This document shows positions 1 to 11,900 of a stretch of 64,000 nucleotides of DNA, piece after piece. Source of the stretch: Callaeas wilsoni (taxonomy: Eukaryota; Chordata; Aves; Passeriformes; Callaeidae); assembly GCA_013398955.1 (NCBI GenBank), contig VWPU01012691.1, forward strand, positions 248,001 to 312,000, in the 5' to 3' direction. Below the pieces are notes generated by a model. It was not told the DNA's origin and searched no databases. It saw only the letters and a list, made by a program, of their open reading frames with translations. Made by a program: the position numbers and the translations under genes. Position 1 is the first letter of the stretch, and each line of letters starts with the position of its first letter.

Positions 1-700
1 CCAAGATTTCACGGGAAGGACCAGCCCATACATTAGCTGGAACAAACCCAGGGCACAACACGCACGCAAAACCTGCGGGAAGTTTGGCCTCATGAATTCT
101 GCAGGTCACACAGCAGCTTGTGGGGCAGGAGGGGGATGTGAATGGGAGAGAAGGGATTAAATATTGTGCTTTTGGAGAACCCCTCGAAACGGCATGCAAA
201 GCAAATCCCCCGCTCTGCAGAGCTTCCTGGGAAATGACTGCCCCAACCTTTATCGCGGCTTATCTCCGGCGCAGTGTCCTTTCAGCGCGCCCACTCCGCT
301 GCCCAATCAGCCCACCAAGATGTGCCTTATCGCAGCCGTAATCCCTCTCCTCCTCACTCTGGAAGAGCAGATAAATGGGAGGCAGGTGTGTTGCATCCGG
401 CATGTTAACTGAGCGAGTGCTCCCCAAATCTGCTTCTTCAGCTCTGCCTTTTATCTTGTCTTTAACACCAAGCAGCCACCGCTGATAACAAGCAGATTAA
501 AAACGCTATCAGATTAACATTTTTATGTAATAAATGGTCAAGAACCTCACATTAAAAGAGTATCTTTCCTGGCATTAAGCATCCTTCACTCACCCAGGAA
601 GCCTTTATCAGCTTGAACCTGCTCTGCTCGTTGCATAATAAATCTCCGAACCCTGATTTCATCGTAAGGAAATTCTTCATGAGGACAGCAGGGAACTAAA
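1..700. promoter_or_regulatory. Candidate enhancer or promoter with clustered GATA-type sites
   Basis: This stretch is richer in CpG than most of the window. It holds several GATA-factor core motifs: TTATCT at 260-265, TTATCG near 327, AGATAA at 369-374, TTATCT at 451-456, TGATAA at 483-488, a CTATCAG near 506 and TTATCA at 605-610. A CCAAT box lies at 303-307. From about 480 to 560 the sequence is AT-rich with homeodomain-like ATTA cores. No open frame here looks coding; the two short frames at 120-412 have no recognisable domain. GATA cores are common by chance, so the density and the CpG content are suggestive only. No target gene can be named from the window. Confidence 0.35.
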
Positions 701-1974
701 TGGATGACTGTGTTTGAAAGGGAAATCAAGCAAAAAGATTAAAGTGCTGGTCTTCTTTAGTTTAAAACTAACTTTGTGCTAAATCTTTTATCTGGGAGAT
801 TGCTTAGTTTGGATGTTCCACGGTGTGGCACAGATTTTGCTTTCTCCAGGACAGTTGAAACTTAGCTCAGGTCAGATTTACCCCAGATAGACTATTTTTT
901 TTAATGAAAACTTTCTTCATTTTTCTTCAAAAACACATCTCTGATCCACTCTTCCTTTCCAAAATGTTAATATTACTATCAGCACTTTTGCTGCATGTGC
1001 TTATCTTACACATTTTACCTTTGATAGTTTCTGGTGTCTTTTGTTTACTAACAAAGTACTTCTCAGGCCAAACACAGCACTTCAAAAAAGTGGAAAATCT
1101 GCAAAAACTACTTTGATAAACATGCCTATGGTAAATGTTCCAGAGAAAATCCTGTGGAAAATGAGCAAAGGTCATTCCAAACCCTGTCAAATGGAAACAC
1201 ACTTGCAATTTCGCTTGGCCAGCAGCAGCCTTACCAAGAAAATGTACTAAGAACATGAATCTATGTTTTTCGGGGTAAACCCTGAAAGCTGGTCACAGCA
1301 CTTGCCAGTAACTCACATTATTGTGGTTGTAAGAGAAGCAAGACTGGGGAGGAAAGAGGCATAAGAAAAAAGGACTTCTTTTATCTTAGCACAGTCCCAA
1401 ATAATGAGTGCAAAGAAGGATGTTCAAGGACTGACATTTGCACCACAAGTGCTGCACCTCTGATAGACAAATAAGCTTCTGAAGATCTGGCATCCCTAGA
1501 TAAGCATTAAAGCCACTCAACAAATAAAAAGAAGATCTTTTTAAAGATTTTTCGGTCTATGACAGCCTGAATAAATGTAAAATTTTCTTACAGGGAAACA
1601 TTGAGGGTTTTCTTGTGTAGTGCATCCATGTTAAAATATGAGGTTTTTAACAATAACTGTCCCAGAAAGAATTCTGTATTCATTCAGTACTCTGTTGCTC
1701 TTCAGATCTTCTTCGAAGATAATCTTCGTCTTACTTTAGCCAGGCTGGCTGGCAAGTTGCTTGACTAATGCTCCCTAATAGATTTGATTTTCAATCCTTG
1801 GATTATTTTTGAAAAAAAATATGGAACCTGAAGGAATCTGAATTACACTTTCTCTTCAGAATACTGGACAGCCTCTACCCTTTATTATACAGCTGTGCAA
1901 TACTCAGACTCAATCATTAGCAATTTTCCTATACAATGTTCTTAAAACTGTGTGTAAACTCTAGTAGATTGCCA
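701..1974. other. Single-copy AT-rich DNA, nothing recognised
   Basis: I see no repeat family, RNA gene or coding signature. Short frames on both strands around 904-1256 overlap each other and have no recognisable domain. A small imperfect palindrome built on ATCTTC/GAAGAT lies near 1704-1730. Confidence 0.6.
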
Positions 1975-1982
1975 TTAAATAA

Positions 1983-2001
1983 TTTTTTTTTTTTTTTTTT
2001 T
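1983..2001 (+). repeat. Poly(T) tract, 19 bases
   Basis: An uninterrupted run of 19 T lies about 70 bases upstream of a CR1 fragment. It could be an expanded homopolymer or the reverse-strand tail of an old retro-insertion. I could not define a target-site duplication. Confidence 0.9.
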
Positions 2002-2069
2002 GAAACTCAGATATTCACAGACACTTTTGGGAGAAGAATAAATCTTCATTACTGAACCACAGAAAAACA

Positions 2070-2190
2070 GAATCACAGAATGGTTTGGGTTTGTGTCTGG
2101 TAGAAGGTGTCTCTGCCCATGGCAGGGGCGTTGGAACTGGATGATCTGAAGAGTCTCTTCCAACCCAAGTCATTCTATGATTCTATGATA
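2070..2190. mobile_element. Two CR1 3'-end fragments in opposite orientation (foldback)
   Basis: The left arm, 2070-2091, is the extreme CR1 3' end read on the minus strand. From about 2096 the sequence switches to a plus-strand CR1 3' end, with 'tgcccatggcagggg', 'ttggaactggatgatct', 'cttccaaccc' and a terminal ATTCTATGATTCTATGAT tail at about 2171-2189. The arm 2070-2091 is complementary to 2162-2183 over 22 bases with three mismatches, so the two copies sit tail-outward and can fold back. Both are severely 5'-truncated, as is usual for CR1, and neither has coding capacity. The small minus-strand frame over 1975-2163 is a by-product of the repeat. Confidence 0.85.
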
Positions 2191-2920
2191 AATATACAAA
2201 TTATAGAACTGTCCATATGCATGTTCGTATAAAATGTATAGGGAACCAAACAAAAAGTTATTTTGGTATTTTTAACAAAATACACACTGCTTTCAGTTAC
2301 TGGTGAGCAAATCCTACAACAATGCTCTAAGGGTTGGTTTTGCAACCCACATTCACACTGATCAAAACTTCTCAGAGAAACTGCAGTGGAACACATTTCC
2401 AGCTGAATAACATCATTTTGGGGAAACAAGAAATTCCTAGGTAATAATTGATAACACCTGCCAGAAGCTCATTTTTCAGTAAAGCAATGACATCAGAGCA
2501 AATTGACAGTATTTTAACCCCTTTCGTTTCAGACTGAAATTGAAAGGAGCCAGGCTTTTTTGTGCAGAGCACCTTTCATCTCCCCAGATCCTGCAGTATT
2601 GTGCAAACGTAAGTGATTGCACGAACAATGCAACGATTCAGTGCAGCCAACAGCAAAGTTCAGCAACAGCCGAGGCTGAACAAAGAGGCCGCGCACAGAA
2701 AATCCAAACAAAAGGGCATGAGGCAGTAATGATTCTACAGAGGAGGCGCTTTTATTTTTGGTGTGAAAGGATATTGGGGAAAGAATAGAAAGGTTAGGCA
2801 TGGAGATTCCAGCAAGTAGGAGCACAAGGGGCTACATGGCCAGGCAGAAAGTGATGATTGGGCAGGAAGACCAAACAATAGAGGTGTTCTCAGCAGCAGA
2901 TGCCAATTTCCAATAAATTC
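2191..2920. other. Single-copy DNA with one microexon-like signal
   Basis: No repeat or domain is recognised. At 2573-2587 a pyrimidine-rich stretch ends in CAG and is followed 21 bases later by a good donor, GTAAGT, at 2609. The bounded 21-base segment, 2588-2608, would read in frame as seven residues (ILQYCAN). A match this good is expected by chance every few tens of kilobases, so I do not call an exon. Confidence 0.3.
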
Positions 2921-2999
2921 AAGCATCACATAGGGTTTTAGCCACACGACTCCTATTGACTTTAATAGGAGTCATGCAGCTAAAAAACCCTCGTTGCTT
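2921..2999. repeat. 79-nt imperfect hairpin, possible MITE fossil or pre-miRNA-like foldback
   Basis: The arms pair over nearly the whole length. The outer stem is AAGCA (2921-2925) with TGCTT (2995-2999). The middle stem is AGGGTTTT with the AAAACCCT side, where the right arm has two extra A. The inner stem is a perfect 10-bp GACTCCTATT (2948-2957) with AATAGGAGTC (2964-2973) around a six-base loop. The core CCTATTGACTTTAATAGG resembles a palindromic CCATTGAcTTCAATGG motif that I recall from old amniote repeats. A decayed terminal-inverted-repeat element is therefore the simplest reading; a small hairpin RNA is the alternative. Confidence 0.6.
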
Positions 3000-5900
3000 G
3001 GAAAGTTGCTTATTAAAAAGTGAATACGAAAAATTAATTTGAGACAGACGGGCTATTCTGAAAGATCTGGCTTGGAAATACTGTGAGTTATGCCAGCAGA
3101 GAATTTGGCCTGATAGTTGCAGCATTACCCCGGACACCTTTTTCCACTCTATATTGTACATGTGCCTTCTCCAGTATTAGTTACCGGATAAAGAGGAATG
3201 TGAGCTCAGTTGACACTTTGGTTGACTGCCAAATAGAACTTAATAGAGTTAATAGACACTAATCCTGATTTAGAATTTTTCAGGGTTTCCTCCATAAATT
3301 ACTGTGGCCACTGTGTGTTTAAATACTGGTTTTAAAGAGGAAAAGTGTAATACAGACAGCTGAGCACACCCAGGCTTACACTATTCCCTGCAAAGAACAT
3401 TTCTGAAATCTGTTCAAGGCATTGTTATGTAAAGAGATGTTCTGTATTTTTGAGCTGTTGTAACAGCAGCTGTCATTCACCAACAAGTTCTGCCCCAAAG
3501 GAAAGATAGCCTAAAAACAAACTTGCAGGGTTTTATATCTCCATTTTCATTCTCACTTTCCTTACCAAGCCAGACAAGAAGAAAATGGAAAGATTTGAGC
3601 ACAGAATCAGTCAAATGTTTTCAAATGGGATATTAGATGAAAATAAGCATAAATAACCATTAGAGGGACAACAACTGATTAAAGATGCAATAAAGGATAT
3701 ATAAATTTCCATAAGGCTATCCTCAAAGTTTCTGGTTTGAAAGATCCTCAAGAGGAAAATGAGCTCAGTTCATTCTTTAGCATTTTAGGTCGTATATGCA
3801 TCTATCATTTGCAAAGTTTGCTTCTGATAAGCAGAGAAGAAGAGAATACCCAGGCTCAAATACCTTTTGTTTCATGGGCTGGACTCTCTCTGGATGAAGA
3901 AAAATTCCCACAGTTAATACCTAGGCCGTTTTGACAACAAGGAACTCTGCACAGATACACCAGTCCAATGCAATCTCAGCTGTTTAATATGCAGATCTCT
4001 TACCTGAATTATAATAAGAAGCCTAATAATTTTGTTGGGGAGGATCTTATACATCAGGTACAAAAAGCAGCTGGAATAATGAGTATCCTCACACTTATAT
4101 GTCCATGTCATGGCAGCCACAGCAGTTTTTTTACAGTATGAAACTTCTGCAAAATGTTGCCCTGTATCACACAAATCAGGTTCAACATAAGAATACTGAA
4201 TTGTAACATCTATGGCTTGTCCATGCCTTGTCCAATTTGCATGCAACCTAAAACATAACAAGTTTCTCTATTTAAATAAAAAGGGTTAAAGTTTTCCTCT
4301 GTTTAAATGTTTTCACCTTCTTACCTCCTCAGCAATAACAGTAATGGTTCTTCCTAATTTTGCACCTTAGAAGCTTCAGCACTTAAATCAGCTTACAGTT
4401 AGGAGATAGAAAAGGACTAGAGCATTTCAGAAAGGGGTAGCTCATACTTTCTCCAACAAGTTTCAGTTTCTTTAATATTCTAAGGAAGATCTAGGATTAT
4501 ACTGGGTAAGGAAATGGCCTGAGAGTGAAAACAGGAGGACAATTCTTATGATTCCCTTCCTGGATCATAACAATTAATTCAGTTGAATGGTAAAAGAATT
4601 AAAGGATATGTACAAGCACAAGAGAGTGTGCAATGCAGTCCCATATTTATAGATGAAGCTGATATTAAAAATCTGAGGCAGGCACCTTCAAAAGGAAGCC
4701 ATGTGAAGCACACAGAAATGAGCCCTGCTGATATTATCATGTCCAAGAAATGGATGATGCATCCTTTTACTGTACTGACATTTCTACTGGCATAAACAGC
4801 ATAGGATGTAGAAAGTCTGTGAGATAACACTGAATCCTGAAAAAATGTCTTCACTCACCCGTGGCACCCATCCATATCTCCCTGTTTTCATGTTTTTTTG
4901 GTTAGTACATTGGCTCCTGTAAATGAAACTAGCTTTCCCCCCCTCCCCAGGATTTTGGATGACTAACTTCCCCCTCTGAGTAGGAGCACTAGCTTCTGAA
5001 CAAGCAAATGCTAAGCATGACAGCTACCTCCTTTCAAATACCACCACAAGGGTTGCCAATATGCAAAAGGAATTTCTCATCTGGATTTCTGGCCAGCTTG
5101 AGGACAGAAAGAATGACCAATGGTAGCTCTGCCCAGACATCAGCTTTCCTCACCACCCACTCTCATGAGGATAAGAAATTGGAGTCCTCCACAGAAGATG
5201 GTTTTTAAGCTACTTTTCTCTGGTTCTTAACCTTGCAAGTCAGGGCAGAAGCCCCACCAAATTAATATTGCTCACTCTTTTGTTGCAACACAGCAGAGGT
5301 GACTGAGAGAAGGAGGAGGCAACAGAAGGCAGGAAGCAAAAGGGAGGAGGTGCAGTCAGAGATTTTCTGAAACTTCCCCATACTGAATTCTCTTGGGATG
5401 GCTGCACTAGTTCAGTCCCATGTAATGCACCTCATTACTTAGCATACAAATATAAAAATTTGCTGCATTTCATCATTAAATACAGTCTCCAGAAAGTGTC
5501 TCAGTTAGGAGAGTGAACATGGTGTGTGCTTATTTTTCAATTCACAGTTGTGATGAGAAGCCTGAATTGTTTTGATTCCTTATTTAAGATGGCCTTCCCA
5601 AGGGATTTCAAGGTCCTCAGCATGAAGACAATTGTATGATTTTAAAAAAAAATGTAGGGAAGAAGTAAATATCCTAATATGCCATTCCGTGGCGATTGGA
5701 TGCAGAAGAATATTTTCTGCCCTCAGATATCTTTCTTTTTGTCAGTAAAAATGCAATACTTAAAAAGGAAAAAATAAAAAGGACGAAAGAAATCAAACCA
5801 CACAAAGGGAACGATGGTACCCCAGGGACAACAAGCAAAACATGTCTGAAGTCCTGAAATATGTTAATTGCGAATCAAAGAAGAAAGCACAAACCAATGA

Positions 5901-6236
5901 AGCAGTGATCCTCTGCAGGTTTCAGCTGACACCTGCATTTAGCTTCCTTATTTTTTTCCACCTTAATGAACATATGGAGACTGCTCTATAAAGGGAGCAA
6001 CATGTCATACACCCTGTAAGGAGTTTTGCACAGTTGCTGAAATGAAACAGAATAAGTGGTGCTATAAACACCTTTCATTAATCATCCAAACACTGCTATG
6101 ACACTTAAGTTAGCAGTTTGATTATTAAAAGCCCATGTTCGTGGATTTCTTGTTCATGTAAATGTTATCCTATTCCAATAAAGCATTAGGCAAACAATGT
6201 GTCAAAAGAAAATTAATCAGTCACCAGTGCCTGGCT
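3000..6236. other. Single-copy AT-rich DNA, nothing recognised
   Basis: Short frames at 3914-4261 and 4579-4854 lie on opposite strands with no recognisable domain. A purine-rich stretch runs at about 5288-5350. I see no interspersed repeat that I can name. Confidence 0.55.
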
Positions 6237-6292
6237 TGTTTTTCCATTTCCCTCTTCCTTTCTTTTTCCTTTTTTTTCTTTTTTTCATTACT
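6237..6292 (+). repeat. Pyrimidine-rich low-complexity tract
   Basis: About 55 bases are almost entirely T and C (TTTCC and CTTTT runs). The tract is not a regular microsatellite. Confidence 0.8.
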
Positions 6293-6699
6293 TTAAGAGG
6301 GAATATCCTTAAAAACCAAAGATAGGCTCTGTATATATTTGCCTAAAATCAAACAATGGACTAGAAATAAGGGTGTCCAGGCCTTCTTGCACAATCATAT
6401 GGAGAATCTGAGGGATTCTATGAGTCTGAGATGCCCCACAGCTGTAGGCCTTGTGGCTCACTTCGGTATTTCCAGGACTCCAGAAAAGCTGAAAGGTATC
6501 ACTCAGTGTTGTAATAGATAAAGGAATAGGGAAAATTCAGAGTTTTCCAGCTGAGGATGAGACAAGCCCATGCATCCTGTCTTGTCTCGTTCAGATGAAA
6601 TCTCTGACCCTCCTCAATCCTTTGCTACCTTCCTTCTTCTCATCTCTCCCACACAGACCTTATGCTGTTTGGGAAGTATTTCTAAGCTGTCTCCCATTT

Positions 6700-6860
6700 C
6701 CTGGGAAGTGCAGAACCTTTTAATAACTGGAGCTACTCCACATTCCCCGTTGCTAGAGCAGCCCACGTGCCCGAACCGTGCTGAAGCAGAGGATGCCAAA
6801 AGTCCGAACATCTCGGCGAGCCGAGGTTTCCCAGAGCCACAGATGATGTGAGCCTCTCTC
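6700..6860. promoter_or_regulatory. Small CpG-bearing patch with E-box
   Basis: Several CpG dinucleotides fall in an otherwise CpG-poor stretch. A canonical E-box, CACGTG, lies at 6764-6769. A short palindrome, CTCGGC-GA-GCCGAG, lies near 6813-6826. GATAA-type cores follow near 6860. Opposite-strand frames of about 95 codons cross this patch, but they have no domain I recognise. A regulatory role is inference only. Confidence 0.25.
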
Positions 6861-8987
6861 AGATAATCTGGCAGGAGGCCAGGCTCGTTTCTGATGGAAA
6901 CCTGCATCAGTATAATTTCAAGGAAAAGAAAGAAAAGGAGATATTTTCTCAGAATGCCAGATTTAAGAAGAATTGGCGTTTTTCCACTGGAGCCTGCTTT
7001 GCCTGGAAATTCATAGCTTCAAAAAAACTACTTGAAAAACTGCATGAGACCAAAATGTCAGGACACAATTAGCAGTCTATCTCTCTATTAGAAATCTCCA
7101 TTTAATTGGATAGTAAAAAAAAAAAAATAGATGCAGAAACACACAGATATTTTGTTTGTATTAAATTAATAGTTTATAATAGATTATCTTTATTCAAAAT
7201 GTGAGATCTAATAAAAAGATTACAGAATATACATAAAATATTCTTGTAAAACTTCTTATCACGGTTGTGTCTATTTGTGTTCCTCAAGAAAAGCTGGATA
7301 ATATCAGAGTGCTTAATGTTACTGCAGTCATCTCTAAATTGTTCTTGGTTTTCCTGCACCTGTGGTTTTTTGATCATTTTTTATGTATTTTAAACAACAA
7401 AAATATCCCAGTTTGCAGTGTTATCTAGGCAGCTAAGAGAGGTGATGCCAATAGTTCAAAACTAGATTACTGTCTCTTGAGGTTTCCCTAAAGAAAATGG
7501 AATCTTCAGTGTGGCAGTAATAGGAAAGGGAAATATGTGATTTCAGCAGATCTGTGTAGTTACCAAGGAATTGTACTTTTTTCTTTCTTAACAATTGTCA
7601 GAAGGGAAGAGATTGCTCTGGATTAGCACCTCGAAGCAGTTCTAATGGACACATCACTGTAACAGCTGATCGTGTACAGCAGGATGGGATTTGTCTTAGA
7701 GGCCAGGGTGGGTCATGTCCATGAGTCTGACTGCTGCATGTAAGCAGGTGGGGAATATTCTAGAAAATCTAGAATGTCTGACCATGTCATTACACAGCAG
7801 AGGATCTGCACACTTATGCTTGGACAAGGTCCCCATGTTATTCGCTCATACAAAATACAAATACACAGTTTCACAGGAAATCTGTGTGCTCTCCTTTGTT
7901 TCTAAAGCTCAGAATTCATTTGGTTTTTTCTTTAAAATTACATATGTATTTGGATATATATCGTATCGAAGGAGCCCACCATTATTTACAACACATGCCC
8001 TGGACTGCTGGACTCGCTGGGGACTCCCTCACCTCCCTGCACAGCTCAGGGGCAAACCAGTCCTTCTGGGGCAGCCTGGGGAGGACACCCTGGAGAACAC
8101 TTCCTGGAAAGCCTCACTTAAGTATAACTGCCCCAATATATTGGGTTTAAGACAAGGATTTTGATGGCAAGGAACAGCAAGGTCTTCCTCAGTGTCAGTG
8201 AGAGCCAGGGAAGACAAAGAATTTTTCCTTGTCCCCAGGCTTTTGCCTTTCAGATCATGCTGTAATTGGATTTCTGTGTTTAGCTCTGCTGGTTTAAGCA
8301 TCTTGAGGCAGTTAAGTTAGGACTCATGAGGGACTTTTTGCTAATTTTGTTTTGTGAACCCTACAGCAGTCGAGCAACTTTGACTTTCAGAAATGTTTTT
8401 CACTTTAACTCCAGGTCAAATAATGTGTAGACTAAAGTGCTTAGTGTGTCCACCTATCAGACCTAAAGTGTTAATGAATGGCTCTCGTGGACTTTTGTGA
8501 GGCTGTTCACCTAAAGGTACCTAAGATCTCACACAGAAGCTTGGGAAGAGCCAGACAGGGTACATTCAAATCTGTGACTGATGGTACAAGGCCATCCCTC
8601 CTTACCTTAGGGACTGAGAGGTCTCCTGGCCGTAATCTGTGTAATTCAGTCTGAAAGCTCAGTCTTCTAAGAGAAGGTAAATTATTTATTTTCATGAGAA
8701 TTTTACCAATAGTCCATATTCCCAATAACAACACCAAAACATATACACTTGAGATAATATATACCTATAAATTTAGTTTAAAATGTTGCCTTCTATCCAC
8801 CCATATGATTTGTCTTTTATTCGTATGGAAAAAATAGAAATGCAAACAGAGCCAGGACTGATTTATGCCACCTAGACTGCTTGTAAAAAAATAGGAAAAG
8901 ATGATATGATATTCAGCAGATGCTGCTTGGGTGTCTATTTTAGTGTGTTAATACAATTAACTTGTATTTATAAATTACTTACTTTGC
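6861..8987. other. Single-copy DNA, nothing recognised
   Basis: A 149-codon frame begins at 7715. It contains no recognisable domain, its codons look non-coding (a stretch rich in F, Y and I between unrelated segments), and a second plus-strand frame overlaps it. I see no repeat that I can name. Confidence 0.5.
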
Positions 8988-9103
8988 AGATGTGGTGCTT
9001 AGGGACATGGTTTAGTGGTGATTTGGCAGTGCTGGGTTAATGGTTGGACTTGATGATCTTAAAGGTCTTTTTCAACCTAAATGATTCTGTGATTCTCTGA
9101 TTC
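8988..9103 (+). mobile_element. CR1 retrotransposon 3' end, truncated
   Basis: The stretch reads as a standard avian CR1 3' UTR: 'gggacatggtttagtggtg', then 'tggcagtgctgggttaatgg', 'ttggacttgatgatctt', 'aggtctttttcaacctaa' and a terminal ATGATTCTGTGATTCT tail. Only about 115 bases are present and there is no coding part. The 5' edge is abrupt. The 'dead-end' form of this 3' end is also used as the tail of some bird SINEs, but no tRNA-like head is visible upstream. Confidence 0.92.
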
Positions 9104-11239
9104 CATAACTCCCACACAATTCCCGGTAACACTCTCGTTAACCCTATCCAAACAAGGAGAATAATATAAGCTTCTCCTGCCCATCCTCTGTCTTTAGTAA
9201 AACCCTGACATATACTGGCACCCATTTAAAATCAACCCTAAAGCCATCCATTCCTAATGATTCAAAACTGACAGATTTATTCATATACTTCACCAGACAC
9301 ACTTAGGCCCGGAGGGCCTTGGAACATTTTCTTCATCGATCCTCAGGGAATTTATGCAAATGCCGAGTTCTCTACTTAAGAGAGTTTCAGGAGTGCAATG
9401 ACAAGGATGGTATAGCTCAGGAACTGTGATGCAGAGGAAGATTTCATTACACCTGCCAATATTAAAACTGGATCTTGCCAGGATAATGAGCACCCATTTT
9501 TATGGCAGTAAATTCGCAGTGGAGATTTTTTGGGGTTAGGTTATGTCACTCCTCTTCAGAATCACTTCTGCAGGCAGGAGAGCATGGCCTGCTGTTGACA
9601 TCAGAGCTGGACACATCATGCTCTGAAAACAGTATATTCACTATAGCATTTTACCCTGATTTTTTTCTAAATATTTTACGTTGATGTTTTGTGGGTGTCT
9701 TATTCCAAATTTACCTGATTAAAATCAGAATTTTGTGAAGGATTAAAGGGACTCAAGGTCAATCTAGTGATGACAGCAAATCTGTACTCCAGTTTACTCC
9801 AGTTTCCTTCTTTACTTGTGAACTGAATGTTCCTCTAAAAGCAGTGCTCTGAGAAGCTTTTCCCAAGAAAAAGCTTGTTTGGAAAATGTAACTGAAGGAT
9901 GTGCATTTCTGTTGCTATAGGTACAGGTTGCCAATTAACAGAGCTCTTTTCAGAGAAGGATCTGAAAACTTGGCTACAAACTTGAGGTTACCATGACATC
10001 ATAAAACTCACTCTTCCCAAATATTCACAAACAAGAAATTTTATTATAAATATTAATCAGAAAATTCCTTAATGATCTCTTCTATGTAAGTGACACACAG
10101 AACTCAAGAGAAGGAGGTAAATTTTCAAAATACCTTTTAAAAGAAGAAGGAGATGCACTACAAGTAAGCAGTTGAAGATTCGAGAAAGGTTGAGGAAATG
10201 ATGACCCAGGGCATATATTTTATATGGATTTGTTTTAATAAAGTGCTCCAGAAATGGCTCCTGACTAAAGCTGACATTTGCTGCTGTCTGAGCAGAGATG
10301 TGTTATGCTAGAGAGGCTGTAAAAAATGGGCTCCCCAAAAACCTTTTTGATTCATACAATCCTTGAGTAGTTTGCCCATTAAAGAGTCTTTGTTCATTTC
10401 TAATATTCCAGATCAAAATTCAAACAAATGTACTTTGTCTTTTCCTTATTAAGAAGGGAGAGCAAAGTTATTGGGTTAAAGTGACCCATCCTCAAATCCT
10501 CCTGTACTGGAGGCTCAATTTATCACTTCCATGAAAATGTCACACTTCTGGCAGATGAGGAAATTATAATAAACAAAATCAGGTCCCACCTTCAAAAGAA
10601 AATCCGACACTCTCTTTCCTCAGTTTCAATTGCCCTGAAACCAAAAATGTATGAAAAAATGATTCAAAATATGCAAAATTATTTTATTAAATGGGCTTTT
10701 TATGCAGATGCACTTGTTTGATTTTGTTTCCAGACCCCTGCAATTGAATAGAAAAGTTTGACATGGAAAAGTAAAATACAAATCAAAAAGAGGGGCTTTT
10801 CCCCAGTACATTCCTGTGTGAAAAACATTCCTGCATAAAAATCTGTGTGTTGTTAAATAGAAGGTATCTGTGATTTTGAGCTCTAATTCTTCCTTAAAAT
10901 TGGAGCTAATGTTTAACTTCTACTTCAAGTTTTACTGCATGAAACTAATTACATCTAAAATGCTTTTCTTCATCACCATTCCGATTCTATGAAAACTTAT
11001 ATCTTTGCTGCATCTTAACCACAAGAATTATCCTACTGAATCAATGAAATTGGCCCTGTGTTTAAAATAATATCAATATGTGTGAATATGGTGTCTTAAA
11101 GGAAAAGGATTGTAGCAATATTGTCAGGCATTTATTATCATGTCTTTATGACAAAAAGTTGAAATGGAGATGAAATATTGTCAGATTTTTTTTTTTAATA
11201 GTGCTATTGTCCTTTTCTTTAATAATTATTTTCCTTAGG
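9104..11239. other. Single-copy AT-rich DNA
   Basis: No repeat or gene is recognised. A small palindrome, AGGCCC-GGA-GGGCCT, lies near 9305. An octamer, ATGCAAAT, lies near 9354. Short frames at 9290-9493 and 10626-10811 have no domain. Confidence 0.5.
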
Positions 11240-11900
11240 ACTTAGCTCAGCTTTTTTTCCTGTTGCACTCACTCAGGGCAGCAATCATATCATAGCCAGG
11301 AAAGATAATTGAATGAAGAATTGATTTTTATTGCCTGTAATAAAAAGCAGTTCTTATTACTTTTACAAATTACTCATAATTACAATTGTCTAGAGAATGC
11401 CTTATCACCCTGAGTGGAGTCGAAATAAGCTGGATGCACAATAGTACTTCCATGTCTGTGATTTAAAACTTGTGTTCTCATTAATGGCAATGTAAATTAG
11501 TACTATGGCAAATTAAGTTCGTATCATTTTACTGGACAGATTCTAATACTGCTGGGGAAGAATCTTAAGCAGACATGCAATTTATTTCTGAGTGGCATCA
11601 TTCCTGCTGGAGCACGTGCACAGAGTCTGAGGCGTTTCTTTAATTATTAAGGAAGTAGAGTTGTGCAAGTTACACCTCGTGAAACATTTTGATTACGTCT
11701 TTTAGAGCCCAAGTGTTGGAAACTCTGGAGTGCTATAAGCAGGTATCTGATTTGTCCCACTGCAGACATGCAAAGCTAGTTCCACCATTCAGATTGCTCT
11801 GATTAGCTACAGCAGATATTTATTGAATGGCCTTTACTGAAGTCTTGTCTTTAAATTTCACAGAAAAGCAGCAGTAAGTTTGCACCTGGCACATATGAGT
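11240..11900. promoter_or_regulatory. Conserved-looking noncoding block
   Basis: Frames are broken by stops throughout, no repeat is recognised, and AT-rich homeodomain-type cores (TAATTA, ATTAAT) alternate with balanced-composition sequence. This texture is typical of deeply conserved noncoding elements in vertebrate gene deserts. The judgement is by eye; no alignment was possible. Confidence 0.25.

Noticed and set aside
7715..8164. 149-codon plus-strand frame
   Set aside because: No recognisable domain, another plus-strand frame overlaps it, and composition shifts along its length. This length is expected by chance in 64 kb.
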